Assembly (NCBI RefSeq): GCF_001673365.1 | Contig: NZ_LZLS01000185.1 | Location: forward strand, 1-46,423 | Source: Mycobacterium asiaticum | GTDB lineage: Bacteria; Actinomycetota; Actinomycetes; Mycobacteriales; Mycobacteriaceae | Direction: 5' to 3' | DNA length: 46,423 bases | Shown here: positions 37,734 through 46,423 of the stretch, piece after piece | Numbering within the stretch: position 1 is the first letter of the stretch | Layout: each line of letters starts with the position of its first letter | Notes under the pieces: model-generated | Told to the model about the DNA's origin: nothing | The model's database searches: none | The model's input: only the letters and a program-made list of their open reading frames with translations | Position numbers and translations under genes: made by a program

Positions 37734-38151
37734 GGCGTTCGAGATCCTTTCAAGGGGTTTCAAGGGGCACAACGGGATGCCCAAGATCCTGCGGCAACGA
37801 TGTTTCAGCGCGGCGCGTCCAACGTTTCGGCCGCTTTACAGACTTCTCGCAGTGGTTCGGCCGGCCTGTGCGGCCTCGGAAACGCGACAGGGAGGCGACG
37901 GAAAAAGCGCGAGTAACTGGCGCTGGGATGCCGGTCGTCGTCGATCGGCGATCTGCGGCCAGATTACCCACGTCTGCGTCGGTATCAGGCCCTACACCTG
38001 GGGTTTTGACGAAACCGGGGGGACATTCACAGCCTTCGTCAAGCTCCGCGTCCGCCGTGGCGGCATCGGAAGACATTGGGGAAGACCAAATTTTGCTCCC
38101 GTTGTGTGCTTCCGGTCACACCGTCGGCTGGGCGGCTGTCCGGAGTGGTGG
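37734..38151. other. Intergenic region upstream of the nitrate reductase
   Basis: About 420 bp, continuing through the hairpin at 38152 to lppP. Frames of 108 and 106 residues cross it on both strands, but have no family features, and the minus frame has no ribosome site. It should contain the promoter of the nitrate reductase; CCCCTTGAAA occurs twice in tandem near 37750-37770 on the minus strand. Confidence 0.45.
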
Positions 38152-38223
38152 TCTGTTTGCCCGCCTCTGCGCGACAACACCTGGCTAACGGTTGCAGTTG
38201 TCGCGCAGAGCCGGGCAAACAGA
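38152..38223. repeat. Large near-perfect inverted repeat (27-bp arms)
   Basis: The arms 38152-38178 and 38197-38223 are reverse complements at 26 of 27 positions, each containing TCTGTTTGCCC and CTCTGCGCGACAAC (left-arm orientation), around an 18-nt loop (ACCTGGCTAACGGTTGCA). It sits between two divergently transcribed genes, where no terminator is expected. It may be a small mobile-element relic, a regulatory RNA hairpin or a protein-binding site. No target-site duplication was identified. Confidence 0.85.
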
Positions 38224-38257
38224 GCACTGCCCAGCGCAGACGTTAGGCTAGGCGCCC

Positions 38258-38755
38258 GTGAGATGTCGGCAGGTTATCGTCGCGGCAATGATTGGGATCG
38301 CGGCCGTAGGGTGCGACGGAAACCAGTCGTCCGCGCCGTCGGCTAAGCCCGAGGCGTGCAAGCAGTCCGACAGTCCCACTGCGGACACGGTGCGTCAGGC
38401 GATCGCCAAAGTGCCGATTGAAGTTGCGGGTTCTATCTGGGTGGAAATCGGCCGAGGGCGCACCAAGAAGTGCCGATTGAACTGGGTCCAGATCATCCCC
38501 AGCATCGCCTCCGAGTCGACCCCACAGCAGCTGCTGTTCTTCGACCGCAACACCCCATTGGGCTCACCCACACCTAACCCCAAGCCCTACACCACCGTGT
38601 TGCCGCCCAGCAGCGATGACAGCGTCACCGTGCAATACCAGTGGCGGGTCGGCAACGACGAGGAATGCTGTCCCAGTCAACGGGGCACGGTGAAGTTTCA
38701 GATCGGACCCGACGGCAAGCTCAAGGCGTCAGGTCCGATTCCGCACCAGTCCTAG
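38258..38755 (+). CDS. lppP: LppP/LprE family lipoprotein
   Basis: A 165-residue lipoprotein with a signal peptide and lipobox (IAAVGC, lipidated Cys19). The mature part contains two cysteine pairs, including the vicinal DEECCPSQRG, and a WVQIIPSIASESTPQQLLFF segment typical of mycobacterial LppP/LprE proteins. GTG 38258 is the start. The position between the mez region and the next genes matches Rv2330c (lppP), which in M. tuberculosis neighbours narK1. The 3' end overlaps the convergent acyl-CoA oxidase gene by 4 bp. Function unknown; envelope located. Confidence 0.88.
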   Translation: MRCRQVIVAAMIGIAAVGCDGNQSSAPSAKPEACKQSDSPTADTVRQAIAKVPIEVAGSIWVEIGRGRTKKCRLNWVQIIPSIASESTPQQLLFFDRNTPLGSPTPNPKPYTTVLPPSSDDSVTVQYQWRVGNDEECCPSQRGTVKFQIGPDGKLKASGPIPHQS

Positions 38756-40689
38756 TCCGGCAAATTCTCCGGGTGCAGCATCTCCGCATAGCGCAGCGGT
38801 TCGGGGATGCCGAACCCGTCGACCAGCGTCTTGGCGTGTGGACGCAGTACCCGACACCGGTCGTTGATGCCGCGCGTCACCGCCTTAGCTCGCTCGGTGG
38901 ACAGGTAACGGTGCTCGATGAACCAAGCCTTGTCTTCTTCGATCACCGTCAATGCATACAGGTCGCACAGCACTTCCAGTAGTTCCTGCGCCTCGCGGTC
39001 CGGGCACGAGTCGATCCCGGCGACAAACGCTTCGAGCACAATCCGGTCGATATGTGCCTGCGCCGCATGCAGCACGTGATCCTGCACCGCGTTGAACGCG
39101 TCGAATGCCGACATTTCCTTGGACTTGCCTTGGAGTCGCCGCGCGACCGAGGACAGTAGATAGTCCTCCCGGTCCTCGAACATCGAAACCTGGGTACCGC
39201 GGTTGAACAGGCTGCCTTCCTCTTCACTGTCCTGGCGCGAATCGACGATGCGTTGCATGATCGCCTCGGCCGCAGTACGTTTCATCACCCGGTCGCCGAC
39301 CGTGTTAGCCGCAAAGCGCACCCATTCCACCGGGCTCATGCTCTTGATGTCGTCAGCGTAGGCGGTCAACAACTCCTTGGCCACCAGTTGGGTCAGCACG
39401 TGGTTGTCGCCTTCGAAGGTGGTGAACACGTCGGTGTCGGCGCGCAATGCGATCAACCGGTTTTCGGCCATGTAACCCGCGCCGCCGCAGGCTTCCCGTG
39501 CCTCCTGGATGGCCCGTGAGGCGTGCCAGGTGTTGGCGGCCTTCAAGCCGGCGGCACGTGCTTCGAGCTCACGCTGCTCGTCGGCATCCACCACGTCCGA
39601 GGTCTGCAGGTCGTGGCACTTGGACACCAGTTCGTTCTGCGCGAATTGCAGCGCATAGGACCGCGCGATCAACGGGAACAGCCGACGCTGGTGCACCAGA
39701 TAGTCCATGATCAGGACTTCGCTGTCGTCGTCGGGTGCGCTGAATTGCCTGCGCTGCAACGCATATCGGGTGGCGATGTCCAGTGCGACATGGGCGGCGT
39801 TGCCGGCGCTGCCGCCCACGGTGACCCGCCCGCGGATCAGCGTGCCGATCATGGTGAAGAACCGGCGGTTGGCGTTGTCGATCGGCGAGGTGTAGGTGCC
39901 GTCCGGTTCGACTTCGCCGTACTTGTTCAGCAGGTTCACTCTCGGAACGCGAACGTGGTCAAACATGATGCGGCCGTTGTCGACTCCGGGCAGGCCGCCC
40001 TTGTAGTGGCAGTCCGAGGTGGTGACACCGGGTAGGTCGTTGCCGTCCGCATCGCGGAGCGGGACCAGAAGGCAATGCACGCCGTGATTGACCGGCTCAC
40101 CCTTCTCGTGGGTGATCAGTTGCGCGAAAACCGCTGCGATGGTGGCGGTTTCGGCAGCACCACCGATGTAGTCCTTGCGGGACGTCGGGGTGGGGGAGTG
40201 GACGACGAACTCTTCGGTCTCGACGTCGTAGGTGGCCGTCGTCTCCAGCGACTGAACGTCGCTGCCGTGCCCGGTCTCGGTCATGGCGAAACAACCGAGC
40301 AAATCCAGAGTGATGATGTCCTTCACGTAGGACCCGTGGCGTTCGGTGCCCAGATTCTCCACGGCACCGCCGAACAGGCCCCATTGCACACCGGCCTTGA
40401 CCATCAGGGACAGGTCCGACATCGCCAGCATCTCGATCATCGTGACCGCCGCCCCGACGTCGCCCGTGCCGCCGTGCTCCTTGCGGAACCCTTCATCAGA
40501 AATGCCCGCGGTTGCCATCATCTGCATTTGCTCGGCCACCTTGGCGCGGGCGATGACCGTGTTGGGGGTGTAGTGCGGGCGAAACGCTTCGTGGTTGAGC
40601 TTGGCTCGTGTCTCGTTCTTCACATCGCGCCAACGCCCGTCCAGCGCGTCGCGTAGGTAGTCGGCAGTGGTTTTAGTGTCTGACGCCAT
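38752..40689 (-). CDS. Acyl-CoA dehydrogenase/oxidase family protein
   Basis: A 645-residue flavoprotein of the acyl-CoA oxidase type, catalysing alpha,beta-dehydrogenation of acyl-CoA esters. FAD/substrate motifs are visible: CFAMTETGHGSDVQSLET near residue 135, DYIGGAAETATIAAVFAQL, RFFTMIGTLIRGRVTVGGSAG near residue 275, and the region EACGGAGYMAENRLIALRADTDVFTTFEGDN near residue 395, where oxidases carry the catalytic Glu. The extra C-terminal helical domain (about 480-645) is the oxidase feature that ordinary FadE proteins lack. ATG 40689. The gene ends within the last bases of lppP. Its substrate is unknown; no other beta-oxidation gene is adjacent. Confidence 0.9.
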   Translation of the reverse strand: MASDTKTTADYLRDALDGRWRDVKNETRAKLNHEAFRPHYTPNTVIARAKVAEQMQMMATAGISDEGFRKEHGGTGDVGAAVTMIEMLAMSDLSLMVKAGVQWGLFGGAVENLGTERHGSYVKDIITLDLLGCFAMTETGHGSDVQSLETTATYDVETEEFVVHSPTPTSRKDYIGGAAETATIAAVFAQLITHEKGEPVNHGVHCLLVPLRDADGNDLPGVTTSDCHYKGGLPGVDNGRIMFDHVRVPRVNLLNKYGEVEPDGTYTSPIDNANRRFFTMIGTLIRGRVTVGGSAGNAAHVALDIATRYALQRRQFSAPDDDSEVLIMDYLVHQRRLFPLIARSYALQFAQNELVSKCHDLQTSDVVDADEQRELEARAAGLKAANTWHASRAIQEAREACGGAGYMAENRLIALRADTDVFTTFEGDNHVLTQLVAKELLTAYADDIKSMSPVEWVRFAANTVGDRVMKRTAAEAIMQRIVDSRQDSEEEGSLFNRGTQVSMFEDREDYLLSSVARRLQGKSKEMSAFDAFNAVQDHVLHAAQAHIDRIVLEAFVAGIDSCPDREAQELLEVLCDLYALTVIEEDKAWFIEHRYLSTERAKAVTRGINDRCRVLRPHAKTLVDGFGIPEPLRYAEMLHPENLPD

Positions 40690-40792
40690 TCCCCGACCGT
40701 AGCCCGTCGCCCGCGCCGCCGGAACAAGTCGGTCTGTTCGGCCCGGCCGTGTCGTGCGATTGTTGGGTCAGCCCGGCGACGAGGAGGCCGCG

Positions 40793-41359
40793 ATGCCGCA
40801 ATATCTGGCCGCACTGTTGGTGGTCGTGCTCGTCGGCACCGTGCTGGCCAGGGTGCTGTTGCTGAGAAGAACCGGTACGCGGGCAGTGCATTTCGGGGAA
40901 CTCGACAACACTGACTTCGCGATCCCGCCGTTCGCGCTGTTCTACTTCTACACCGTGTTCGCCGCGGCTTTCGGCTGGCCGGTCATCAGCACGCAGCGGT
41001 TCTTCCGCTCCACCGTGGCGGCCTGGGTGGGCGTGGGTTTGTGCGCCACCGCCGTGGTGGTGCTGGTGGCAAGTTTGGTCTCGTTCGGCAAGAGCTTCCG
41101 CATCGGCATCGACGTCGACAAACCCGGAGGCCTGGTCACCACCGGCATTTTCGCGGTGAGCCGCAACCCGATCTATGTCGGCTTCTTCCTTTTCCTGCTC
41201 GGGCAGCTGTTGGTGTTCCCGAACTGGGTTCCGTTGATCTGTCTGGTCGTCGGCGCCTGGTTGTTCAATCGACAGGTGCTGCGGGAAGAGGAATTCATGC
41301 GCGAGCATTACGGCAAGGAATATCTCGAGTACTGCGAGCGCGTCAGACGCTACGTCTGA
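40793..41359 (+). CDS. Isoprenylcysteine carboxyl methyltransferase-family membrane protein
   Basis: A 188-residue protein with four to five hydrophobic segments and the ICMT/PEMT signature: GGLVTTGIFAVSRNPIYVGFF near residue 120, then REEEFMREHYGKEYLEY near the C-terminus. The RxPxY and EE-containing parts bind S-adenosylmethionine and substrate in the family. ATG 40793 has GAGGAGG just upstream; GTG 40754 is a longer reading. Bacteria lack prenylated CaaX proteins, so the substrate is probably a lipid or another thiol or carboxylate. Its divergent position from the acyl-CoA oxidase leaves about 100 bp for promoters. Confidence 0.88.
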   Translation: MPQYLAALLVVVLVGTVLARVLLLRRTGTRAVHFGELDNTDFAIPPFALFYFYTVFAAAFGWPVISTQRFFRSTVAAWVGVGLCATAVVVLVASLVSFGKSFRIGIDVDKPGGLVTTGIFAVSRNPIYVGFFLFLLGQLLVFPNWVPLICLVVGAWLFNRQVLREEEFMREHYGKEYLEYCERVRRYV

Positions 41360-41392
41360 GGGACCGGTTTCAAGTCGGGCTACCGTCGAGGT

Positions 41393-42499
41393 ATGGGGCG
41401 GTGGAGGGGTCTGCAAGCGTTGGCCCTGGCGCTGATTCTGTGTGTCAGCGGTTGCGCGTCGGGCCGTCCCGCGGCCGAACCGCTCTTGACTTTCCTGGGC
41501 CAGTCGCAGGTGGCGTTCGGCACCACCGTCGACGGCACAGCGGTTGGCGGTTTGTCGGGAATCACCTACGACGCAGGCCGTCAGGTTTACTACGTCATCA
41601 GCGACGACCGCTCCAAACACGGCCCGGCCCGGTTCTACACCGTCCAGATTTCGTTGTCGGACAACGGAATTGACCACATCAACTGCACCAGCGCCCATCC
41701 GTTCGGGGACCGGTCCGGCCCGTCGGGCCTAGGCGCCGCACCAGTCCCGAATCAAGCCCACATACCGCCCGACCCGGAGGGCATCGCCTTCGACGCCGGC
41801 AGACAACGGCTTTACTGGAGCGCCGAAGGGGAGCGGCGAACCGATCGGGAACCGGTGCTGGCCGATCCCTGGGTGCGGATCGCTGCGCTGGACGGCGGGT
41901 ACCTCGGTCAATTCGCGTTGCCGCCCAACCTCGCAATGTCGGAGCAACGGACCGGCCCGCGACGAAACATGGCGCTGGAAGGCTTGACGCTGGCACCCGA
42001 CGGACGGTCGCTGTTCGCCGCAATGGAGGAGCCGGGCTACAACGACGGGCCACTGACCAACGGTGACCACCGCGTGCTGACCCGCATCACCAAGTTCGAC
42101 GTCGCCGACGCCGCGCCCGTCGCCCAGTACGCCTACCCGATGGAGCCCGCAGGCCACGGCGCCGATCGTAACGGCGTGGCCGACCTTGTCGCGTTGTCCG
42201 ACAACACGTTTCTGGTGCTGGAACGCTCGACTGCGACGCCGCCGGTGGCCCGCATCTACCGCGCCGAAATCGGTTCTGCGACAGACGTCTCCAACATGGA
42301 ATCGATGCAGGGCGCCACCCTGACATCGATGTCCAAGGTGCTTGCCATCGATCTGTCGGCGACGCTCAAGCCGGTGGACAACCTCGAGGGCATCACGCTG
42401 GGACCGAAATTGCCGGACGGTCGGCAGTCGGTTGTGCTGGTGAGCGACAACAACTTCTCACCTTTCCAGATCACGCAGTTCGTGTTGCTGGCGATGTAG
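41393..42499 (+). CDS. Phytase-like esterase-fold lipoprotein
   Basis: A 368-residue predicted lipoprotein: signal peptide with lipobox LCVSGC (Cys21), then a domain of the 'esterase-like activity of phytase' family (beta-propeller). Motifs include VGGLSGITYDAGRQVYYVISDDR near residue 55, PPDPEGIAFDAGRQRLYWSAEGE near residue 125, NMALEGLTLAPDGRSLF near residue 195, and DNLEGITLGP near residue 335. The repeated EG(I/L) strands carry the putative Ca-binding and catalytic residues. ATG 41393, 33 bp after the methyltransferase-family gene, so the two may be an operon. Its end overlaps the convergent ABC gene by 29 bp. Substrate unknown. Confidence 0.9.
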   Translation: MGRWRGLQALALALILCVSGCASGRPAAEPLLTFLGQSQVAFGTTVDGTAVGGLSGITYDAGRQVYYVISDDRSKHGPARFYTVQISLSDNGIDHINCTSAHPFGDRSGPSGLGAAPVPNQAHIPPDPEGIAFDAGRQRLYWSAEGERRTDREPVLADPWVRIAALDGGYLGQFALPPNLAMSEQRTGPRRNMALEGLTLAPDGRSLFAAMEEPGYNDGPLTNGDHRVLTRITKFDVADAAPVAQYAYPMEPAGHGADRNGVADLVALSDNTFLVLERSTATPPVARIYRAEIGSATDVSNMESMQGATLTSMSKVLAIDLSATLKPVDNLEGITLGPKLPDGRQSVVLVSDNNFSPFQITQFVLLAM

Positions 42500-44243
42500 G
42501 GGCAGGTGACGGCGCCCGGAGTCGGTACCGGACGAGGCCCGCCCACGCCGCGCCAAGGACGAGCAGCAGGATCAGGTCGAACACCCACCAGCCCGAGTAG
42601 TGGCTCCACACCGCGTTCTGGTCGGCCAGTCGGTCAACCCTGCGCAAATCCACGGTGGAGGCCGCGGCCGCAAAACCCCACTGGGCGGGGATGAACCAGG
42701 AAATCTGGTCGTAGCCCCAGGTGCCCACCAGCGAAACCAGCCCGCCGGCGAACAACAACGAGGCCAGCACCGCCGGAACTGCCAGCCCCAGCACTTCGGC
42801 GGTGGACTTGCCGAACGAAGACAATGCCAACCCGACGATCGCCGAGACAACGGCCGTCGCCGCCACGCTCACAAACAGTTCGACGTCGGCGTTGCCCAAC
42901 AGCACGGCGCCGTGCCTCGGGCCGCCCTTACCGATGATCACGATGACGGTCAGGATCGCGGCCTGCACAACCGCGATGACGCCGCCGACGACGATCTTGG
43001 CCAGCAGATAGGCCGAGGTGGACAGCCCGATCGCCTGCTCACGGCGGAAGGTCAGCCGCTCGGTGACCAGGCTGCGGAAGGTCACCGCGGTGCCCATCAG
43101 CACCGCCGCGAAGTTGAGCGCCGCCAGGATCTCGATCGCTTCGTGCGCGTTGGGTGATGACGGACCGGGCCGGTTCAGCCCGGAGTCGCCCGGGATGAGC
43201 AACGTCAGCCCACCCAGCACGAACGGCAACAACAGCAGGAACAGCGAGTAGACGGGACTGCTCAGCAGTAACCGCAACTGGCGACGGACCAGCACCCGAA
43301 ACTGCCGGCCGAAGCTGGGTGCGGGAGCAAGCCGCTCCGGGCTGGCGACTGAGGGCGGTGAGGGCGACACCGACTCCTGCTGCCGGATCACGAAGGCGTG
43401 ATGGGCACCGTACGGGTCGGCGCTGATTCGCGCGAATACCTCGTACCAGTCGGTGGTGCCGAACGCCGAGTCGATGTGCGATGGCGGACCGGCGAAGGCC
43501 AACTGGCCCGCCGGGGTCAGCAACAGCACCTGGTCGCAGAGGTTGAGGTGCGTCAACGAGGTAACCGTCGCCACGACGACGCAGCCGAGGTCGGCTTGGC
43601 GGCGCAGCAACGCCATGACGTGGTTTTCCTGCCCCGGATCCAGGCCGGCCCCGGGCCCGTCGACCACGAGCAACGACGGTCTGGTGAGCAGTTCTACCGC
43701 CAACGACACGCATCGACGGGCCCCGGGCGCCAGCTTTGCGATCCGGGTGGCGCGATGCTCGGTCAACTCGAGTTCGTCGAGAACCTGGTTGATGATTCGG
43801 TCGCGGCTGTCCGGCGAGGTGTCCGGTGGCAGTCGCAGTTCGGCTGCGTAGCCAAGCGCTGCCTCGACAGTGAGGCGCGTGTGCAGCCGGTCGTCGCGGC
43901 TGACGACCCCGACGCGGAAGCGCATCGCCGCGGGTTCGGCGTGTACGTCGTGGCCGTCGACGGTCAGGATGCCTGAGCTCAGCGGGCGTGTTCCGGCCAG
44001 CAGCGCGGTCAGGGCCGAATTGCGGGACGCCGACGGTCCGACGATCGTGATCAAGGATCCCGGTCGCGACGTGAACGACACGTCCGAGAGCAGCTCGTGC
44101 CCGTCGACGGTGAGCCCGAGGTTGTACGCGGCCACGCCGATGGTCCGCGCACCCGGCAGCAGCGGCAGCCGACTGGTCTGCGGCGGGAGTTCGCCGGGGC
44201 CGGTGTTGCTGCGGACAGGGAGCGGTTCTGGGATGTCGGTCAT
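42471..44243 (-). CDS. ABC transporter fusion with degenerate ATPase domain
   Basis: A 590-residue protein from ATG 44243 (MTDIPEPLPV; the longer start is 44285). Residues about 35-250 have the shape of an ABCG-type ATPase related to Rv1747, and about 310-575 are an ABC2-type permease with six hydrophobic segments. Every ATPase motif is damaged: Walker A reads GPSASRNSA with Asn75 in place of the essential Lys; the signature is LAPGA instead of LSGGQ; Walker B is VVDGPG with Gly196 instead of the catalytic Glu; the H-loop position is Thr228; the Q-loop Gln is Arg. The reading frame is nevertheless uninterrupted. It may work as an inactive partner of an active ABC protein. No FHA domain is present. 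Confidence 0.9.
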   Translation of the reverse strand: MTDIPEPLPVRSNTGPGELPPQTSRLPLLPGARTIGVAAYNLGLTVDGHELLSDVSFTSRPGSLITIVGPSASRNSALTALLAGTRPLSSGILTVDGHDVHAEPAAMRFRVGVVSRDDRLHTRLTVEAALGYAAELRLPPDTSPDSRDRIINQVLDELELTEHRATRIAKLAPGARRCVSLAVELLTRPSLLVVDGPGAGLDPGQENHVMALLRRQADLGCVVVATVTSLTHLNLCDQVLLLTPAGQLAFAGPPSHIDSAFGTTDWYEVFARISADPYGAHHAFVIRQQESVSPSPPSVASPERLAPAPSFGRQFRVLVRRQLRLLLSSPVYSLFLLLLPFVLGGLTLLIPGDSGLNRPGPSSPNAHEAIEILAALNFAAVLMGTAVTFRSLVTERLTFRREQAIGLSTSAYLLAKIVVGGVIAVVQAAILTVIVIIGKGGPRHGAVLLGNADVELFVSVAATAVVSAIVGLALSSFGKSTAEVLGLAVPAVLASLLFAGGLVSLVGTWGYDQISWFIPAQWGFAAAASTVDLRRVDRLADQNAVWSHYSGWWVFDLILLLVLGAAWAGLVRYRLRAPSPAPTSPATRTA

Positions 44244-44281
44244 CCGCTCGAGCAAGCCAGGACCAGTGTGGTGCCGATCGG

Positions 44282-46399
44282 GCACTGTTCGGTTGGGGTG
44301 GCGGTGCCGGCGGTACGGGCGGTGCCGGCGGTATGGGCGACACGGGTGCGACGGGCGCCGCGGGCGGTGGCGCGACTCCGCTCGGGCGTGGTGGCATGGG
44401 CTTGGCCGGTGGGACGGGCGGGGTCGGTGGCGCCGGCGGCGCCAACGGCGGACTCTTCGGCCTAGGCGGCATCTTGGGTTCGGGCGGTGCGGGTGGTGCT
44501 GGGGGCGCCGGAGGCGTGGGCGGCACGGGCGGAACTGGTGGCACCGGTATTGGGCATCTCATCGTCGGCGGCGACGGCGGCATGGGTGGGACCGGCGGGG
44601 GCGCCGGCGCGGCCGGCGCCGGTGGCTCAGGCGGGTTCTTTGGGTTCGGCGGTGGCGCTGGCGCTGCAGGTACGGGTGGTACCGGCGGTATTGGTGGTAC
44701 CGGCGGCACGGGCGACGGCGGTGGTACCGGCTTGCAGGCCTTCCGCGGCGGCGCAGGTGGCACGGGTGGTACCGGCGGTGCCGGAATCGCAGGCACTGGC
44801 GGCGGCGCCGGCGGTCAGGGCGGCACCGGCGGCCAGGGCGGCGCCGGTGACGGCACGCCAGTCACAGGCTTTGCGCAGGCTGGCGGCACTGGTGGGACCG
44901 GTGGCACGGGCGGCACCGGCACCGATGGCGGTGCGTTCGGCGGCGGCGGCAAGGGCGGCGCCGGTGGTGTAGGTGAGGCCCTCGGTACCGGTGCCGTTGC
45001 CGGCGCCAGCGGCGCCGGCGGCACTGGCGCGGCGGCCACAGCGACCGGGCCCGGCCACGGCGGTGGTGGTGGCGGCGGCGGGGGCGGTGCGCTAGTTCAG
45101 CACACCAACGGCGGCAGCACCGGCGGTGTCGCTACCGGCGGGGAAGGCGGGACCGGTGGTGCGGGTACGGCGACCGCAGCCGGCGGGGCCGGCGGGGCCG
45201 GCGGCGACGCCAGCATTACCGCCGATGGTGCCTTCAGCACCGCTGCCGGTACCGCCACTGGTGGTGCTGGTGGTAGTGGCGGTAGTGATGGTGGTGCTGG
45301 TGCGGTTGGTGGTGCTGGGTTGATCAGTGCGACTGGTGGTGGTACTGCGATTGGGACCGGTGATGGTGCGACCGGTGGTATCGGTGGGGCTGGTTCTGCT
45401 GGTGGTGGCGGTGGTGTTGGTGGTGTGGGCAGCATCGTGGCTGATGGTGTGGGTAGTAGTGCTAGTGGTACGGCCAGTGGTGGTAAGGGTGGTGCGGGTA
45501 CTGGTGCTGGTGCGGTTGGTGGTGCTGGTGGGGATGGCAAGGTGGGTGCCTACGATGGCGGCACTGCGCATCAGGTGACGGCGATTGGTGGTGTCGGTGG
45601 GGATGCCACCGATGCTGGTAGTGCTGGTGGGGCTGGTGGTTTGGGCTTTGGGTATGCCGCCCATACCGGCACGTTCGGGGATAGTTATGTGTCGGGCACT
45701 GCCACCGGTGGTGCTGGTGGCGATGCCTTTGGTGGCGGTATCGGTGGTGCTGGCGGCTATGGCTTGTTAGAGGGTGGTGCGCTGGGTGGTTCGAGCACCA
45801 ACTACACCGGTCAGGTGCTGGCGGGTCATGCCACCGGTGGTGCTGGTGGTCAGGGCTTTGATGGCCATGTCGGTGGTGACGGCGGCGCGGGTGTGGTGCA
45901 GGCGAACTACTCGTCGGGGGCGATGTCGACTGCTGATCATGGGACTGCGATCGGTGGTGCTGGTGGTAACAGTGGCAAGGGCGAGTTCGGTGGTGATGGG
46001 GGCAGTAACGGCATCAATTACGCTGCCGGGCTTAACGGTCGGGGCTGGGTGTCGGCTGAGGGTGGGTCGACTATCACTAATGGTTATGCCAAGGGCGGTT
46101 TCGGTGGGGCCGGTGGTAACGGCTACACCGCGGGTGCCCCCGGTGGTGCCGGCGGGTATGGCGGTGAGGCCTTTGTCTTCGACAACAATGGCGGCTTGGT
46201 GTCCAATGTCAGTGCCGTGGGCGGTTATGGCGGGGCCGGTGGGGCCGGTGGTGAGACCGCGGGTGCCTTCGGCGGGGCCGGCGGTCACGGCGGGTATGCC
46301 CTGAGTCATAACAGCGGGGCCAGTGCTGAAGGCGGTTACGGTGGGGCCGCCGGCACCGGTCCCATTGCCTGCTCCGCCGGCACCGCCGTTGCCGTATAG
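44282..46399 (+). pseudogene. PGRS domain without a PE domain
   Basis: About 700 codons of PGRS sequence (GGAGGTGG-type Gly-Ala repeats). PGRS character begins abruptly at about 44282 (ALFGWGGGAGGTGG) next to the start of the divergent ABC gene. There is no start codon before ATG 44333, which is inside the repeats, and no PE domain or linker. After about 45240 the repeats change to longer modules (ATGGAGGD, AIGGAGGN, VSAVGGYGGAGG) with GGT-rich codons. The end (PIACSAGTAVAV) is not a PGRS C-terminus; it is reached where the opposite strand starts to read as PGRS. I read it as a 5'-truncated, probably inverted fragment of a PE_PGRS gene. It could not be secreted as a normal ESX-5 substrate. 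Confidence 0.7.
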
Positions 46400-46423
46400 C
46401 AACCCACCACCGCCGCCGCTCCC
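46350..46423 (-). CDS. Start of a PGRS domain of a minus-strand PE_PGRS gene, cut by the window edge
   Basis: On the minus strand the last 74 bases read GSGGGGGLLYGNGGAGGAG and GNGTGAGG. LLYGNGG-type sequence is found where the PGRS repeats begin, just after the PE linker, so the PE domain should lie to the right of the window. Beyond about 46350 the minus frame loses its Gly-rich repeat character and the plus strand becomes the PGRS-coding one. The extent of the gene in this window is therefore unclear. Confidence 0.55.

Noticed and set aside
37750..38076. A 108-residue minus frame upstream of the nitrate reductase
   Set aside because: No conserved pattern and no start signal; it lies where the reductase promoter should be.
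44333..46399. Treating the PGRS frame as a normal PE_PGRS gene
   Set aside because: It lacks the PE domain, linker and a proper start, and ends in sequence that is PGRS on the other strand.

Overview
This window is from a slow-growing Mycobacterium of the M. tuberculosis / M. kansasii / M. marinum lineage. The evidence is high GC, PPE-MPTR, PPE-SVP and PGRS genes, two ESX-5-type esx pairs, an mce remnant, mycobacterial phospholipases C, and a gene order that follows the M. tuberculosis (Mtb) stretch from about Rv2353c down to Rv2330c (Mtb names are from memory, not from a search). The species cannot be fixed from this window.

Layout. 1-6.9 kb: two PPE-MPTR genes (the first cut by the window edge), then a PPE38/PPE71-type duplication flanking an esx pair; PPE38 is the known factor needed for ESX-5 export of PPE-MPTR and PE_PGRS proteins. 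6.9-12.9 kb: a GAP-family membrane protein on the minus strand, plcA and plcB behind a duplicated promoter-like element, a small Rv2348c-like protein resembling a detached PPE C-terminus, and a second esx pair (esxP/esxO). 13-19.3 kb: core genes: TPM-domain protein, dgt, dnaG, a small membrane protein, tRNA-Asn, an ANTAR protein.

19.5-26.6 kb is the most interesting part, a sulfur/cysteine island. On the minus strand a leaderless 24-codon poly-cysteine leader ORF, which I found by hand-translating the intergenic region, precedes a run of thioester-domain protein, cysK1, cysE, membrane thioredoxin and DUF4395 protein. Divergent from it lie a Family 2A encapsulin and a cysteine desulfurase with a long disordered N-terminus, the shell and cargo of the known desulfurase nanocompartment. 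A likely reading is that cysteine made by CysE/CysK1 feeds the shell-enclosed desulfurase while the leader senses charged tRNA-Cys.

26.6-31.6 kb: a broken mce operon (yrbEA intact; yrbEB fused by deletion to the 3' end of a mid-operon mce gene; mceF; two Mce-associated proteins, the second reading on through a CAP-domain gene). 31.5-38.8 kb: malic enzyme mez, a decayed partial copy of the nitrate reductase 3' end, a 1372-residue assimilatory nitrate reductase fused to a flavodoxin/FAD reductase, a large hairpin and lppP. 38.7-44.2 kb: acyl-CoA oxidase-like protein, isoprenylcysteine methyltransferase-family protein, phytase-like lipoprotein, and an ABC transporter fusion whose ATPase motifs are all degraded. 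44.3-46.4 kb: a PGRS domain without a PE domain, meeting an oppositely oriented PGRS start at the window edge.

No CRISPR array, rRNA or insertion sequence was seen.
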